Source: Salvia splendens
Lineage: Eukaryota; Streptophyta; Magnoliopsida; Lamiales; Lamiaceae
Assembly: GCF_004379255.2 (NCBI RefSeq)
Contig: NC_056046.1
Coordinates: 1,054,001 to 1,118,000, forward strand
DNA: 64,000 bases
Direction: 5' to 3'
The notes beneath the pieces are model-generated. The model searched no databases and was not told the origin of the DNA. It saw only the letters and a list, made by a program, of their open reading frames with translations. The position numbers and the translations under genes are program-made. Every line of letters begins with the position of its first letter. Positions within the stretch are counted from its first letter, which is position 1. This document shows, piece after piece, positions 24,704-36,684 of this stretch.

Positions 24704-27700
24704 TTAGTTTGTGGATTTCAAACCCATTCCCTCTAGCAACTTATTCATTTGATCACGGTTTAACCCTTTGGTTAGCGGATCCGCTAGATTATCTATTGAC
24801 TTCACATAGTCAATTGTAATCACCCTTGTTGTGATCAAATGTCTCACGGTGTTATGTTGTCGACGTATATGTCGAGACTTACCATTATAGAAGTCATTGT
24901 TTGCCCTTCCAATAGCCGCTTGACTATCGCAGTGGATCAGCACTGGTGGCACTGACTTAGACCAACATGGAATATCTTCAAGGAAGTTCTTAAGCCACTC
25001 GGCTTCCTCACCAGCATTATCTAAGGCAATGAACTCCGATTCCATTGTTGATCGGGCTATACATGTCTGTTTTGTGGATTTCCACGATACAGCACCACCC
25101 CCAATAGTAAAGACGTATCCACTTGTTGAAAGTGAGTCTCTATTGTCGGATATCCAATTTGCATCACAGTACCCTTCAAGTACCGGGGGGTATCTCGAGA
25201 AGTGTAGTCCATGATTTTGAGTATGTTTTAAATATCTCAAAACCCTCACAAGAGCTCTCCAATGCTCTTTGCTTGGATTGCTCGTGTAACGACTCAACTT
25301 GTTTACGGCACAAGCAATGTCAGGTCGAGTGCAGTTAGTCAAGTACATAATGCATCCGATGATCCGTGCATACTCTTCTTGTGCAACGGGCTCGCCTTTG
25401 TTCTTGCTCAAGTGAACGTCAAGTTCAATTGGAGTCTTAACCGGCGCGCCATCATAGGCTTTGAATTTATTCAATATCTTCTCAACATAATGTGATTGTG
25501 TTAAGATGATTCCATCAGACGTTCTTAGAATCTTCATTACAAGAATTACATCGGCTAGACCCATGTCTTTCATGTCAAAGTTCCTCTTTAACATGGCCTT
25601 TGTATCGTTAATTACTTGAGTGTTGCTACCCAAGATTAACATATCATCAACGTATAAACACACTATAACATGACCGTTATTAGTGCTCTTGATGTAGACA
25701 CATTTGTCGTACTCGTTGATTTTGAACCCATTTGATAACATCACATTATCAAACTTCAAGTGCCATTGCAATGTCGCTTGTTTCAATCCATACAGAGACT
25801 TTACGAGCTTACATAACTTTTTCTCTTGTCCAGGTACTACAAACCCTTCGGGTTTTTTCCATATAAATTTCGTCTTCTAGTTCACCATTTAGAAACGCGG
25901 TCTTTACATCCATTTGATGAATCTCAAGATTGTGCAATGCAGCGAGAAGCACTCAGATAGATGTAATCATTGTTACAGGTGAATAGGCATCGAAGAAGTC
26001 ATGTCATTCCTTTTGTTTAAAACCCATTACTACTAGTCGGGCTTTATACTTATCCACTGTTCCATCGGCCTTAAATTTCCTTTTAAGTACCCATTTGCAA
26101 CCTAGAGGTTTTGCACCTTCAGGTAGATCTACCAACACCCAAGTGTGGTTTAGCAAAATTGAATCAATTTTGCTTTGAACAGCTTCTCTCCAATGTAGCC
26201 CGTCTGGGACATCGAATGCTACTTTTATAGATGTCGGTTCTTCATCTAACATAAAAACAATGTAGTCAGGACCAAATGTTTTTGGTGTTCTGACCCTACT
26301 ACCACGTCTTAGTACTGTATCCTTCGAATCTGGCCTTGCACGCTTGTGTGATTCAGGTTCCTCATCCGCTGATTTGGAACTAGTGGCTTCTTCTTCCACT
26401 GGTTTAGAACTAGTGGCTTCTTCTTCAATTCTTATCTCAGAATTGGTTGAGACTTTTTCCTTGTCTTTGCAAGGAAATGTATTTTCGAGAAATATAGCAT
26501 TCCTTGACTCAATTGTTGTTCCTACAGTAATAGTCGATATTTCAGACTTGTGAACAACAAATCGATATGCACTACTGTTAAGTGCATATCCAATGAAGAT
26601 ACAATCAACTGTTTTAGGTCCAATTGTAACTTCTTTGGGCGGGAGAACCATTACTTTTGCCAAACACCCCCACACTTTGAGGTATTTGTAGGATGGCTTC
26701 CTTCCCTTCCACAACTTATAAGGAGTAATATCTTTTCTTATGAGATGGATTTTATTCAAGATATAGTTGGCTGTCAAAACAGCTTCTCCCACATGTTATG
26801 CGGTAATCCTGAAGTCAGAAACAGTGCATTCATCATCTCTTTTAGAGTTCGATTTTTGCGTTCTGCAACACCATTAGATTGTGGTGAATATGGAGCAGTT
26901 GTTTGATGAATTATACCACTTGCGTTGCATAACTCCTCAAACGGGGCTACATATTCGCCTCATCTATCGCTTCGAATCGTTTTGATTTTACAACCAAGTT
27001 GATTCTCAACTTCGTTCTTATAATTTTTGAACGCTTCTATTGCTTCATCTTTACTTCTTCAAAGATAAATGTAGCAATACCTTGTGCAATCATCTATGAA
27101 AGTGATAAAGTACTTTTTACCACCTCTAGTTTGCACCATCTTTAAATCACATACGTCCGTGTGAATTAATTCAAGGGGTTTTGTGCTTCGTTCAACCGAG
27201 TGAAACGACAACTTAGTCATTTTTGCTTCAAGACAAATATCACATTTATCTTGGGTATCCACTTCATTAGCCTTTAGTAAATCTAAATTCACTAATCTTT
27301 TGATGGCTTTTGAATTTACATGTCCCAATCTACAATGCCACAAATTTGAACACTCGGTCAAGTAAGAGGAAGTAGATGCTTTATTATTATTAGCCAACGG
27401 CTTTGCAACACTACGAGTTGCCACACTAAGCTTGAAAAGTCCATCGGTTACATAACCTTTTCTGAGTGACTTTCAAAACTTGTACAATGCAAACCTATCA
27501 GACTCAAATACAAGTTTAAACCCCTTATTAACTAGTATTGATCCTGACACTAGGTTCTTGCGGATGTCTGGGACATGCAACACATCCTTCAAAGTGATAG
27601 TGACGCCAGACGTCATCATGAGAATCACGCTGCCAATGCCGAGGACTTCGGACGATGCTTGATTCCCCATGTTGATCTTCCTTCCTTCAACCGCAGTATA

Positions 27701-29104
27701 GGAGGCAAACTTACTCCTATCTGAGCAGACATGAGCAGTAGCGCCGGTGTCGATGTACCAGCTACCCTTGTTATCAACAAGGTTAACTTCTTCAGTGACC
27801 ACAACAATGAGTTCGTTTTCATCCCAGTCTTTGAACTCCTTCTCAACGACGTGGGCCGCCGGCTTCTTCTTCTTGCTGCGGCAGTCCTTGGCAAAGTGGC
27901 CAGTTTTGCCACACTTGAAGCATTGACCTTCAAATTTCTTTGCAGCCTGCTTTCCCTTCCCTTTATCCTTTTGACTTGGGCGATGGCGTTTGGTGGAGGG
28001 ATCGCCCCGCTCCAATAGATTGGATTTGGCTTCAAGTGGGCTAAAGCCCTTAGCCTTTTGGTCACTTTTGCGCACATCAGCCTCAATGCGCAATTTCACG
28101 ATCAAGTCTTCAAGGGTCATCTGCTTTCGCTTGTGTTTGAGATAGCTCTTGAAGTCCTTCCAACTAGGAGGAAACTTGTCAATGATCGTGCACCTTAAGA
28201 ATTTGTCGGGCAAGGTCATCCCTTCAGCCACTAGTGCGTGGATGATCATTTGTAGCTCTTGAACTTGCTCCATGATGGGTCGAGAGTCGACCATCTTGTA
28301 GTCCATAAATTTGGATGCTACAACTTGTTCAGTACCTGCAACATTATCTATGTTATACTTTCTTTCTAGACTTTCCCACATCTCTTTTGATGTGGTTACA
28401 ACGGAGTATACATTGTACAAACTATCATCTAAAGCACTTAGAATGAAATTTTTACAAAGATAATCTCCTTTTCTCAAAGCTTCATAGTCAGCCATGACTT
28501 CGAGCCTAGTCTCTTGATCGCTTGGCGCGGGCGGTTCATTTTCAGTGAGGAAGTTGGCGACGCCAAATGTTGTCAAGTAGAACAACATCTTTTGGTACAA
28601 CCTTTTGAAGTCAGATCCTCCAAACTTTGGTGGCTTCTCGGCAGGTGGCATCATTCTTGGTGCCAAAGGTGCCAAACTTGGTCCATGGAAGGAACCAATT
28701 ACATTGCCCCTGAAGGAGCCAACAACGTGGTTGGGCATAGAGCCCCCACCATTCATGTTGGGCATAGAGCCTGCCATGGTCGTACCAGCCCCGAAGGAAC
28801 TAGCACCCGAGTGAGACCCGAAGGTCCCAGCATTCGTGTGAGACCCGAAGGCCCCCACACTTGATCCATTAAAGGATCCGAAGGAACCACTAAAAGTGGA
28901 ACCAACCGATCCACTCAAGGTGGATCCACCAGTGGGCCCAAGGGGGTTAACAAACTCCCAAGGGGTTGTTGATGAAGATGGATAGAACCTAGGGGTTGGC
29001 ATCATCAAGGGAATCGACGAAGTGTTGACAGGTCCAGTGGTCGCCATGGTGGAGGAAATGGCGGCGGCGGAGGTGGCAGCAGCGGTGTTGGATTCAGTCG
29101 ACAT
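24704..29104 (-). pseudogene. copia gag-pol, interrupted
   Basis: The frame starts at ATG 29104 with a Gly/Ser-rich gag, followed by a zinc knuckle ([14 protein letters not shown]), protease motif [12 protein letters not shown], integrase zinc-binding part ([12 protein letters not shown]...CDICLEAK), integrase core (FIDDCTRY and, further on, [11 protein letters not shown]), reverse transcriptase with YVDDML, and RNase H with YCDANW and ADPLTKGL. In-frame TGA codons occur at 27473-27475, just after the frame end at 27059, and in the integrase SDR-GEY motif; another stop lies near 25950. Frameshifts are visible near 26793 and near 25860. This is a dead copy; the lesions are described only. Confidence 0.88.
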
Positions 29105-29192
29105 CTCCAGCAAAGGTGTTAAATGTTTCGAAAGTGTTAAGTTCAGTTTATAGTCCAAATTCCTTCAAATGCAAGCTATCTTGTCTTGCGAT

Positions 29193-30286
29193 TGTTGGTT
29201 TCTGGGATTACAAGAGATACAACCGGACGTAATACAACCAAAAAGAAGGAATACGAAAGGGGAAACTGAACTGAAATGAAATTACAATTGAGAAATCGAA
29301 ACAGTAACCGTGAACAGTTGTTTAGCCGAGTCGAGGAGGCCTCTTTCCGCAAGATGAGATACGCCCCGGTAGTGCTCTCGGTTTGGCGTGTCGTCCCCAA
29401 AGATAAAACGGCTACGTCTCTGGTGAAGCAGCCCCGCAATCAACAGAGCTCCGGCGAACTGGATGAAGGAGAGGGCAGAGCTTTCGATAGAAAAACAATG
29501 CAGAGAGAGGGAGAGAGCTTATGCTGTTATGCTTGTGAATGGTGTGTCAAATGAAGTGGAATGACTAGCCTATTTATAGGCCAAGCCGCCATGCAGGGTC
29601 AACCAAGCCATGAAGGCTCATCATGGCTCATTCGTAACCGTCAGCGGTTACAAGCTTGTGGCAGGAGTGTGCCTTACGCGTGTGGAGCGTGTGGATTTCT
29701 CACGTGGCAGCCGTGTAGGCTTTGACTGTGCCACGCTTGACAATGTGTCAAGCCACTTGGATTGCTGACTCAACGGTGGTCTCAAAAGATTACTACGGGT
29801 CCAGACCCGAGCCCAAAGACAACCCAAAGACCAATTGACAATTGCCAAGTCCAAGTCCAAGTCCAAGTCCAAGTCCGAGACCGAGACCGAGCCCCGAGGC
29901 CCGCGGGCGGGCGGCGCGCGCGCGTGCGCTCACGTGTGGGCTTTTTCACCCATCTTGGTTTACTATAATTATTAAGTAACATAAAGTCACTTAATTTAAG
30001 CACATTAAAAGATGTGTCACTTCTCCTATGTGGGATAATTACCACTAGTTAATTATTCTCTAAGCTCAAACTCCAAGCTTTAATTAAAAGCTAATCATGC
30101 CCAACTTTAATCCACTATTTCTCACTCATCGGAAATCGAATTTGAGAAAGTGGATATACTACATTTATCTGCGTAAAATGTAGATCGACGCTATATCATT
30201 TAATTTCACAAAATTAGATGTCTCGTCACATTTATTATTTGGTCAAAATCCATTAACCGGACATATTTTATTCCATGATTTCTACA
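29193..30286 (-). repeat. copia 5' LTR
   Basis: 1094 bp, carries the element's promoter. Near 29846-29885 it has an expanded 'tccaag' hexamer run (about five copies) where the other LTR has two, followed by 'gagacc' copies: replication slippage after insertion. Confidence 0.92.
29570..29578 (-). promoter_or_regulatory. TATA box of copia 5' LTR
   Basis: Minus-strand TATAAATAG, a full consensus TATA box inside the LTR, correctly oriented for the element; the other LTR has the same site at 23421-23429. Confidence 0.65.
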
Positions 30287-30552
30287 GCGCCTACATACAG
30301 AAATCGTGATCGTATCACTTCTCCATCAAATCCCCGTGCCCGTCTGCTTGTGCTTCATCTCCTATTGTTAGTTCTTGATCGTTTAAAATAAGTAGTGTAT
30401 TAAGTTAGTAGTAGTAGTAGTAGTATTTTTCACGGAGATTATATTTAGCCATTTCAAACAAATTACACATAGAACAGATACAAGAATACAAGAGGAAAGA
30501 GGTAAACGACAGACAGAGTAGTAAACGAATGATCTAAAACAGAGGATTTTCT

Positions 30553-30945
30553 CTCAATCAATCAACGGCCTTCATGTCCCCATTATAGATCATAGTTGTA
30601 GAGACAAATGAAGAAGTTGCAATGTATGATAGCACGCCTTTTCTCATCTGCATCAATCAGGTGACTGTCATGCGCGCATCTCAGGTGCATCTGCCAATGC
30701 TCCAAATAGTACTTCCACAGATATCACACCCAACCCCCTAAATCAGGTTCATGGCATTGGATGAGTATGTGTTGAGGGTGGTGCAATGGACGCCGTATCT
30801 CTCTCGCCACCGCTGCAATACTCACACCCGTCGATGCTGCATCCATAAGTTTGCTCTCCGCTACCAAACCGCACTTCACAACCGTAAGGAAGTGGATGCT
30901 AATGGCTCCAATGATCAACCCTAACACTCATTTCTTTCTCACTCA
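30553..30945 (-). pseudogene. DC1 gene remnant with internal deletion
   Basis: The extreme 3' coding end of a DC1 gene (about 30553-30632, coding for the CNFFICL tail) is joined directly to the first-exon region (about 30633-30930, including the HPQHILIQCHEPDL module), so nearly all middle modules are lost. A further 30 bp are missing near 30693 and frames are disrupted. The start region (ctcactcattatg on the plus strand) survives at about 30940. Closest intact relative is 36685-38749. The 5'-flank on the left (30287-30552) matches 55035-55290, behind the RING copy. Confidence 0.8.
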
Positions 30946-31973
30946 TTATGTGTTGTTATGACAAACTATCCTATGTTTCAAAAAAATTAGTAAAAGAAAA
31001 TAAAGTAAGAAATATTTCAATTAGAGTAGGACCATCCAAAATAAATTACAGCTTAATTACGGTGAACCGAATAAAGTATGGTAAATAATTATGAAACAAA
31101 TAATAAAACTAATTAAAAATAGTTCTTTATTTACTCTTGTAACTACGATGACTCGAATCTCGACCTGTTAATTAGAAAAGAAGAATTTTATTTAAGATGT
31201 GTTTTATCGTCCTTTTGTAATCTAGTTAAAACTCCACGCTCTAACATTTAGTATAGGTAATCTTGTTTATTTATTTTCATCTTCCTTCTAAGTACTTTTC
31301 TATGTCCTCATCCAAATTCATGGAATTTGACATGTACTATTAAACTTCTTATCTAAACAATGACTTCTTCACGTGACTTTACAAAACAGGTAAACAATTT
31401 TACTTAATAACTTTTGGATTTAAATGATATAAGTCGCCTTCGTATAATCGTTTGTACAATCAGTTTCTTGTTTTGTACCTTAGGGAAAAGAGTTGGCAAT
31501 TTTCCTCACAGTTACACAAATTGATTACGTTATCATATGACATTTGATTTAAATATCATGGCACCGACCAATTACAGTAGAATTTTGAGAAAGGAGAAAT
31601 TTCTAGGTTATCAAGAGTGTTAGAGTGGGTCACCTTATTTATATGTGATCACCTAATAATTATTTATTTTATGTTAATTGTCATGTAGGTAAAACTTTGA
31701 CAATGGCTATGCACAAAATCTAGAAATATGTGACTCTGGTTTATTTATATCTTATAGCACTAAAGACTTATGGGTTAAAGAATTGTAATCAGTACTACTA
31801 GTAAAGCAATTTTGGGTGTCACATAGATCTATTCCTTTTTTATTGGATAGTTAAAATTTGGATATGGACTCGTATTTAGTGATATATTTATAAATATTTA
31901 TGATGTCTGATCAAGTTTGTATCCAATCAATCACACCTACATTATAGAGAGTAAAATGTAGTAAGCATATCTT
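30946..31973. other. Intergenic, AT-rich
   Basis: Upstream DNA of the DC1 remnant, then sequence without recognisable genes or repeats. Confidence 0.4.
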
Positions 31974-31983
31974 ATGTGAACAC

Positions 31984-32156
31984 GGGAATGGATCCCCTGC
32001 TGTGGAGGGGTGCACAGCAGGGGATGCTGCTCCTCACACCCCCTCATTTTAAAAAAAAAAAAAAAAAATTTAAATTTAATTAAATTAATAAAAAAATGGG
32101 GTGTGAGGAACAGCATCCCCTGCTGTGCACCCCTCCACAGCAGGGGATCCATTCCC
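31984..32156. mobile_element. Foldback MITE with 10-bp target duplication (Mutator-like)
   Basis: A 173-bp element made of two inverted arms of about 66 bp (31984-32050 and 32090-32156) around an A/T-rich loop. Ends are GGGAATGGATCC and GGATCCATTCCC. Exact flanking repeats atgtgaacac lie at 31974-31983 and 32157-32166. A 9-11 bp duplication is the hallmark of Mutator-like elements. Each arm contains its own small palindrome (cccctgctgtg...cacagcagggg), so the transcript could fold into a nested hairpin. Confidence 0.85.
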
Positions 32157-32355
32157 ATGTGAACACCATTTACGAGCAACACTTTTATTTAGTGTGTGTT
32201 GTTGTTTTATTAGTTTATCTTGATTCCAATACCCTAAATATTTTTATTGACATCATTATATTAGAAGTTAATTAATATTTTAAGATTATTTTTTACTATT
32301 ATTTATATAGCTGAAGTAAATAAATAAAATAATAAATTGAGATTTTGATTTTTAT

Positions 32356-33462
32356 GTCTTTATAAAGTTAATAACATCAATAAAGTTTTTTAAGATATTA
32401 ATAATCAAATTAAATGTACAAAATAAAATTAATGAATTAAACAAAAATAGTGCTCAGAGTCGATACTTACATTTGAATTTGGGCTTTAATTTCTTCATAC
32501 CAGCCCAGTCCTTTTATTTCAAGAAAGCTGGCCCACTTAATTAAATCCTTCCACTACATTTCATCAAAAAGATTTTCCCTTGGAAAAGCCCAATGCTTTA
32601 AATCTATAATCTAAAGCATCAAAATCAAAATGTACATTTATCTTTTCTCTTTATTTTATTCATTAACCAATCCGTACGTAACAAATAAACTAGGAACTTA
32701 ATACCAGCTATTTTGACAAAAATAACATACTACTAGTGGTTCTATAAGTTCTAACACCTAATTCATTTCATTTTCATTTTTCATATTTATGTACACCAAC
32801 TTTCATTCAGTGATAAATTTGCATAGTTTTTTTATTTATTCGTAATATATATTACTGCTATATAGAGTAATAGGTAATTAAATGACACTTGAATTATTAC
32901 TTACAATTTCAAATAATTCCACATATAGATAGAAAAAATGTCACATATCATGTATAGGTCATTAGATTCGATTTTCCTATTAAATCTCTACTATGACAAG
33001 TTATATGGGCTGAGGCATACCTTTTCACTTAGTTAATTTTAATTATAATGCTTTAAATTTTAATTCAAAGCATTAACAAAATTAATTTCTAGAATACACC
33101 TACTCTACTGACCACTAATGTCACAGCGAATCTGGCATTAAATTTGAGATTAATCAAATGTGTAGTTTTTAGGAGTATTTTATTAAGTAACCAATCCGTA
33201 CAATAATAAAAGTATTTTGTTTTCTTCTACGTTTTTTATAATGCTTCATATAGTAGGAGTATTAAATTTTAGAATAGTTGTTATATCTAATCACATAATA
33301 AATTCAATTAAAGAAGCTTCTTTTTTTTCTTTCTCTGTCTCTGTCTTTTGCTTTATTAACAGTTAATTTTTGTCTTTATCTTTGTTTTTGTGTTTTGCTT
33401 AGCCAACAGCCCAACAGTTTGTTTTGTGTTTTGCTTTTCGTACTGCTATGGATAAGCCATCA
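32356..33462. repeat. 1.1-kb direct repeat, left copy
   Basis: Closely similar to 34389-35515, with small indels. Both start 'gtctttataaa' and end 'gctatggataagccatca'. The right end, rich in 'ttttgcttttctcac'-like words, also resembles the DNA upstream of the DC1 genes (39130-39260, 54560-54700, 57320-57500), so the repeat belongs to the array unit. Confidence 0.9.
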
Positions 33463-34388
33463 AGGCCATCCACAGTAGGAATAGCCCAGCAATAGCCCAG
33501 TCATAGTCCAGCCACTGCCACATCAGCAGCACTAAAAATACTCCTGCCACATCATCAAAACAAGCAAATAGCTCAGCAATAGCCCAGCCATAGCCTAGCC
33601 ACTAATATCCACATCACTATTAACAAATATATACAAAATGAAATAATTAACAATCACACAATATGCGAAATTTAATTTACGAGACATATACGGAAAAAGT
33701 TTAATAATACTATTAAAATTTAAAAAAGTACAATAATTTTAAAAGTACATTAATTAAAAAAAAATACAATAATAAAAAAAAGTACATAAATTTTTAAAAA
33801 AATACAATAATAAAAAGGAGTGACAATTCAATCCTCGTCTCCGTCGTCGCCGCCTCCGTCGCCACCATCGCCGCCGCCACCATCGCCGCCGCCACCACCG
33901 CCGCCGCTGCCGCCGTCCTCCCTCCGTATCGCCTCCAACTCATCCTGCAGGCTCATGAGCAAGGTTTGAAGCACGCTCTTCTCCACGGGATCCGTCGCCA
34001 CCCGCCATTCGGCCATCGTCTTGATCAACTGAGCGCGCGTTTGGGTGCGAGCGAAGAATTTGAGTTCCCGGGTGGAGTGGCCAAGGGGGGATGCCGACTG
34101 GACCTCCTGGGAAGCCCCGGCGTTCCCCCTCGCCGCCTGCTGAGCGCGCTTGCGCCCAATCGGTCGAGGTCGGCCACCGACCGACCGCGGCGTGGGGAAC
34201 TCCTGCGTCGTCTCGGGGAGGTCGTGGGAACCACCGCTGCTGCCGCTGTAATCGCCGGTGTAGTTCAGTCGTTGCTTCTTCGGCCAGCCAGCGTCGACAC
34301 CTACTCGAAACTTCTCGGACTCGCTCAGTACAATATAGCAGTTCCAGTAGGTGAAGTCCTTGTATAGCCCCTTCCTTTTGATTTGTTT
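33463..34388 (-). mobile_element. PIF/Harbinger-derived fragment between direct repeats
   Basis: A 926-bp insert placed exactly between the two 1.1-kb repeats. Its left edge 'aggccatccacagtaggaatagccc' type sequence resembles Harbinger/Tourist termini, and it carries a Harbinger ORF1 fragment on the minus strand. No transposase frame is present and no matching right terminus was recognised, so the element is incomplete. Confidence 0.5.
33828..34379 (-). pseudogene. Partial PIF/Harbinger ORF1 (Myb-like accessory protein)
   Basis: An open frame without its own start reads from about 34379 to the stop at 33828, about 183 codons. Visible landmarks are DFTYWNCYIVLSESEKF, the LNYTGDYSGSSGGSHDLPE segment, a GRPRPIGRKRAQQAARG basic patch, FFARTQTRAQLIKTMAEW and a Gly/Asp-rich end. 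This is the pattern of ORF1-type accessory proteins of plant PIF/Harbinger transposons, often mis-annotated as host genes. The N-terminal DNA-binding part is missing. High GC relative to the flanks fits a recent arrival. Confidence 0.6.
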
Positions 34389-35515
34389 GTCTTTATAAAA
34401 TTAATAACATCAATAAATTTTTTAAAGATATTATTAATCAAATTAAATGTACAAAATAAAATTAATGAATTAAACAAAAATAGTGCTCACAGTCGATACT
34501 TACATTTGAATTTGGGCTTTAATTTCTTCATACCAGCCCCGTCCTTTTATTTCAATAAAGCTGGCCCACTTAATTAAATCCTTCCACTACATTTCATCAA
34601 AAAGATTTTCCCTTGGAAAAGCCCAATGCTTTAAATCTATAATCTAAAGCATCAAAATCAAAATGTACATTTATCTTTTCTCTTTATTTTATTCATTAAC
34701 CAATCCGTACGTAACAAATAAACTATAAACTTAGTAACGAACCTTAATGCCAGCCAGCTATTTTGACAAAAATAACATACTACTAGTGGTTCTATAAGTT
34801 CTACGTAACACCTAATTCATTTCATTTTCATTTTTCATTTTCATGTACACCAACTTTCATTCAGTGATAAATTTGCATAGTTTTTTTATTTATTCGTAAT
34901 ATATATTACTGCTATATAGAGTAGTTGGTAATTAAATGACACTTGAATTATTACTTACAATTTCAAATAAGTCCATATATAGATAGAAAAAATGTCACAT
35001 ATCATGTATAGGTCATTAGATTCGATTACCTATTAAATCTCTACTATGACAAGTTATATGGGATGAGGCATACCTTTTCACTTAGTTAATTTTAATTATA
35101 ATGCTTTAAATTTTAATTCAAAGCATTAACAAAATTAATTTTTAGAATACACCTACTCTACTGACCACTAATGTCACAGCGAATCTGGCATTAAATATTA
35201 GATTAATCAAATGTGTAGTTTTTAGGAGTATTTTATTCAGTAATCAATCCGTACAGTAATTAATACCAGCCCTGTTTTGGCAAAAGTATTTTGTTTTCAT
35301 CTACGTTTTTTATAATGCTTTTAGAATAGTTGTTATATCTAATCACATAATAAATTCAATTAAAGAAGCTTCTTTTTTTATTTCTCTGTCTCTGTCTCTT
35401 GCTTTATTAAGAGTTAATATTTCTCTTTATCTTTGTTTTTGTCTTTTGCTTTGTCAACAGTTTGTTTTGTGTTTTGCTTTTCTTACTGCTATGGATAAGC
35501 CATCATTGATAATCC
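34389..35515. repeat. 1.1-kb direct repeat, right copy
   Basis: Partner of 32356-33462; 20 bp longer because of small insertions such as 'gtaacgaacctt' near 34735. Confidence 0.9.
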
Positions 35516-35764
35516 ATGGTTTTGAGGATTTCTCGTTTATAATCACGAACTGAATGGATCATATAGTTTTAGATTCAATAAGTAATGTTAAAATAGACTT
35601 ACATATAATCACATAATCTTGCTTGATAAATATAGAACTTTCATAATACCTAGTAGAATGTCCATCTAATGATGTCAGGAATCACAATGCATTCATAAAC
35701 ACAATAGATTCGTATGTAAGAAATGTTAGAGTAATAAGGCCTCACTGCTCCTAAACTAGTAGAA

Positions 35765-35850
35765 TGTCCCCTGCGGACATTTGGTCTGCTGCCAGCGCTG
35801 AGTAGAATTTACGATTCCTGAGATTATTCGTGATGCCTGCCAGAATTAGT
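35765..35850 (+). pseudogene. RING-exon fragment of the SPL2-like gene, copy 1
   Basis: Matches the RING exon (CPCGHLVCCQRC region, 'tttggtctgctgccagcgctg') joined by deletion to the last codons and 3' UTR ('agaatttacgattcctgag'). About 75 bp of the RING between them are gone. It precedes the intact DC1 gene. Confidence 0.75.
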
Positions 35851-35893
35851 ATAGAGATAAACTACATATACATCTCTGTGATTGTTATGATTC

Positions 35894-36530
35894 TACTTCC
35901 TCAACGTGTAAACTTCACACGCAATCAAGAAACGATTGCCGTCGTCGTCGAGCGCCCAAGCGTTTGGGTCGGCGGCGAGTCCGGCAGAAGGGGTGGCTGA
36001 GCGCGAGTGTAACTCGTCGGCAGCCGAGGGTTTGTTTCTTGAAGCAAAACTCAATTGAGCCAAAGTGTTAATTTCATAGATAATTCAATGGATGACATAT
36101 TGGCTCTATTTATACTAAAACCCTAGAGTTGGTACGACCTATCTTAATACTTTCCGGAAAGAACCAACTAAGAAAACCCGAACGAGGCTTATAATTCGTC
36201 CGACTCAAATATAATTAAAATAACAAGGATAATCCAAAAATAAGTAAAACAAAAACATAAAATAATAAAAACGTAACAAATGAATTAGTCGCAGCCTTGG
36301 CGACTTAATTCATGAACTTCGCCGGTGCCTTGATCCGATCCCGCGGTCTCAGCGTCCTCGTCGCGGCTGCTTCCTTCTTCTTGTGTTGCGGCGCTGGAGA
36401 TGCTTCATGGCCAGCCGTGTGTTCCTCCACCTCCGGGACAGTTGCCTCCTCTGCGTCGGGGGCCACTCGTATCAGTGATTCTTCTAGATTATTTAGCGAT
36501 GTTAATTGAATGGATAGAGTAAGTTTTTTT
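35894..36530 (-). mobile_element. LTR fragment or solo LTR
   Basis: A 640-bp block unlike its surroundings: it starts near 'tgtaaacttcacacgcaatc', has GC-rich ends and a TATAAATAG box on the minus strand at about 36111-36119. The words 'gatgttaattgaatgga' occur at both 36498 and 36538, at the right edge. No partner LTR or internal region is present. The element class is unknown. Confidence 0.35.
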
Positions 36531-36684
36531 TATTCCCGATGTTAATTGAATGGAAAACAAATGAAATAATTACACAGAGAATATAAGAATACAAGAGGAA
36601 AGAAGTAAACAACATGTGTATCATCATTCTAGACAGACTGACAGAGTACTAAACAAGTAATCTGAAACATATAATTTCTCTCAA

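Larger units (their letters stand above)
23044..30286 (-). mobile_element. Ty1/copia LTR retrotransposon, degraded
   Basis: A 7.2-kb element lying on the minus strand, with LTRs at 23044-24141 and 29193-30286 that begin TGTTGG and end CTACA. Flanking bases are gcgca on the left and gcgcc on the right, a 5-bp target duplication with one mismatch. A purine-rich tract (ccactcatgtgggggat on the minus strand) abuts the 3' LTR. Coding order is gag, protease, integrase, reverse transcriptase, RNase H, which defines copia. The coding region is broken several times, so the copy is not autonomous. Many small differences between the LTRs indicate an insertion older than the gypsy element to the right. 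Confidence 0.92.

Noticed and set aside
33828..34379. Host gene resembling plant proteins labelled glutathione S-transferase T3-like
   Set aside because: That label is a common mis-annotation of Harbinger ORF1; the sequence shows no GST fold motifs and lies between duplicated repeats.
32356..35515. The 1.1-kb direct repeats as LTRs of a small element
   Set aside because: They do not start TG or end CA, there is no primer site or polypurine tract, and their right ends match DNA upstream of the DC1 genes.
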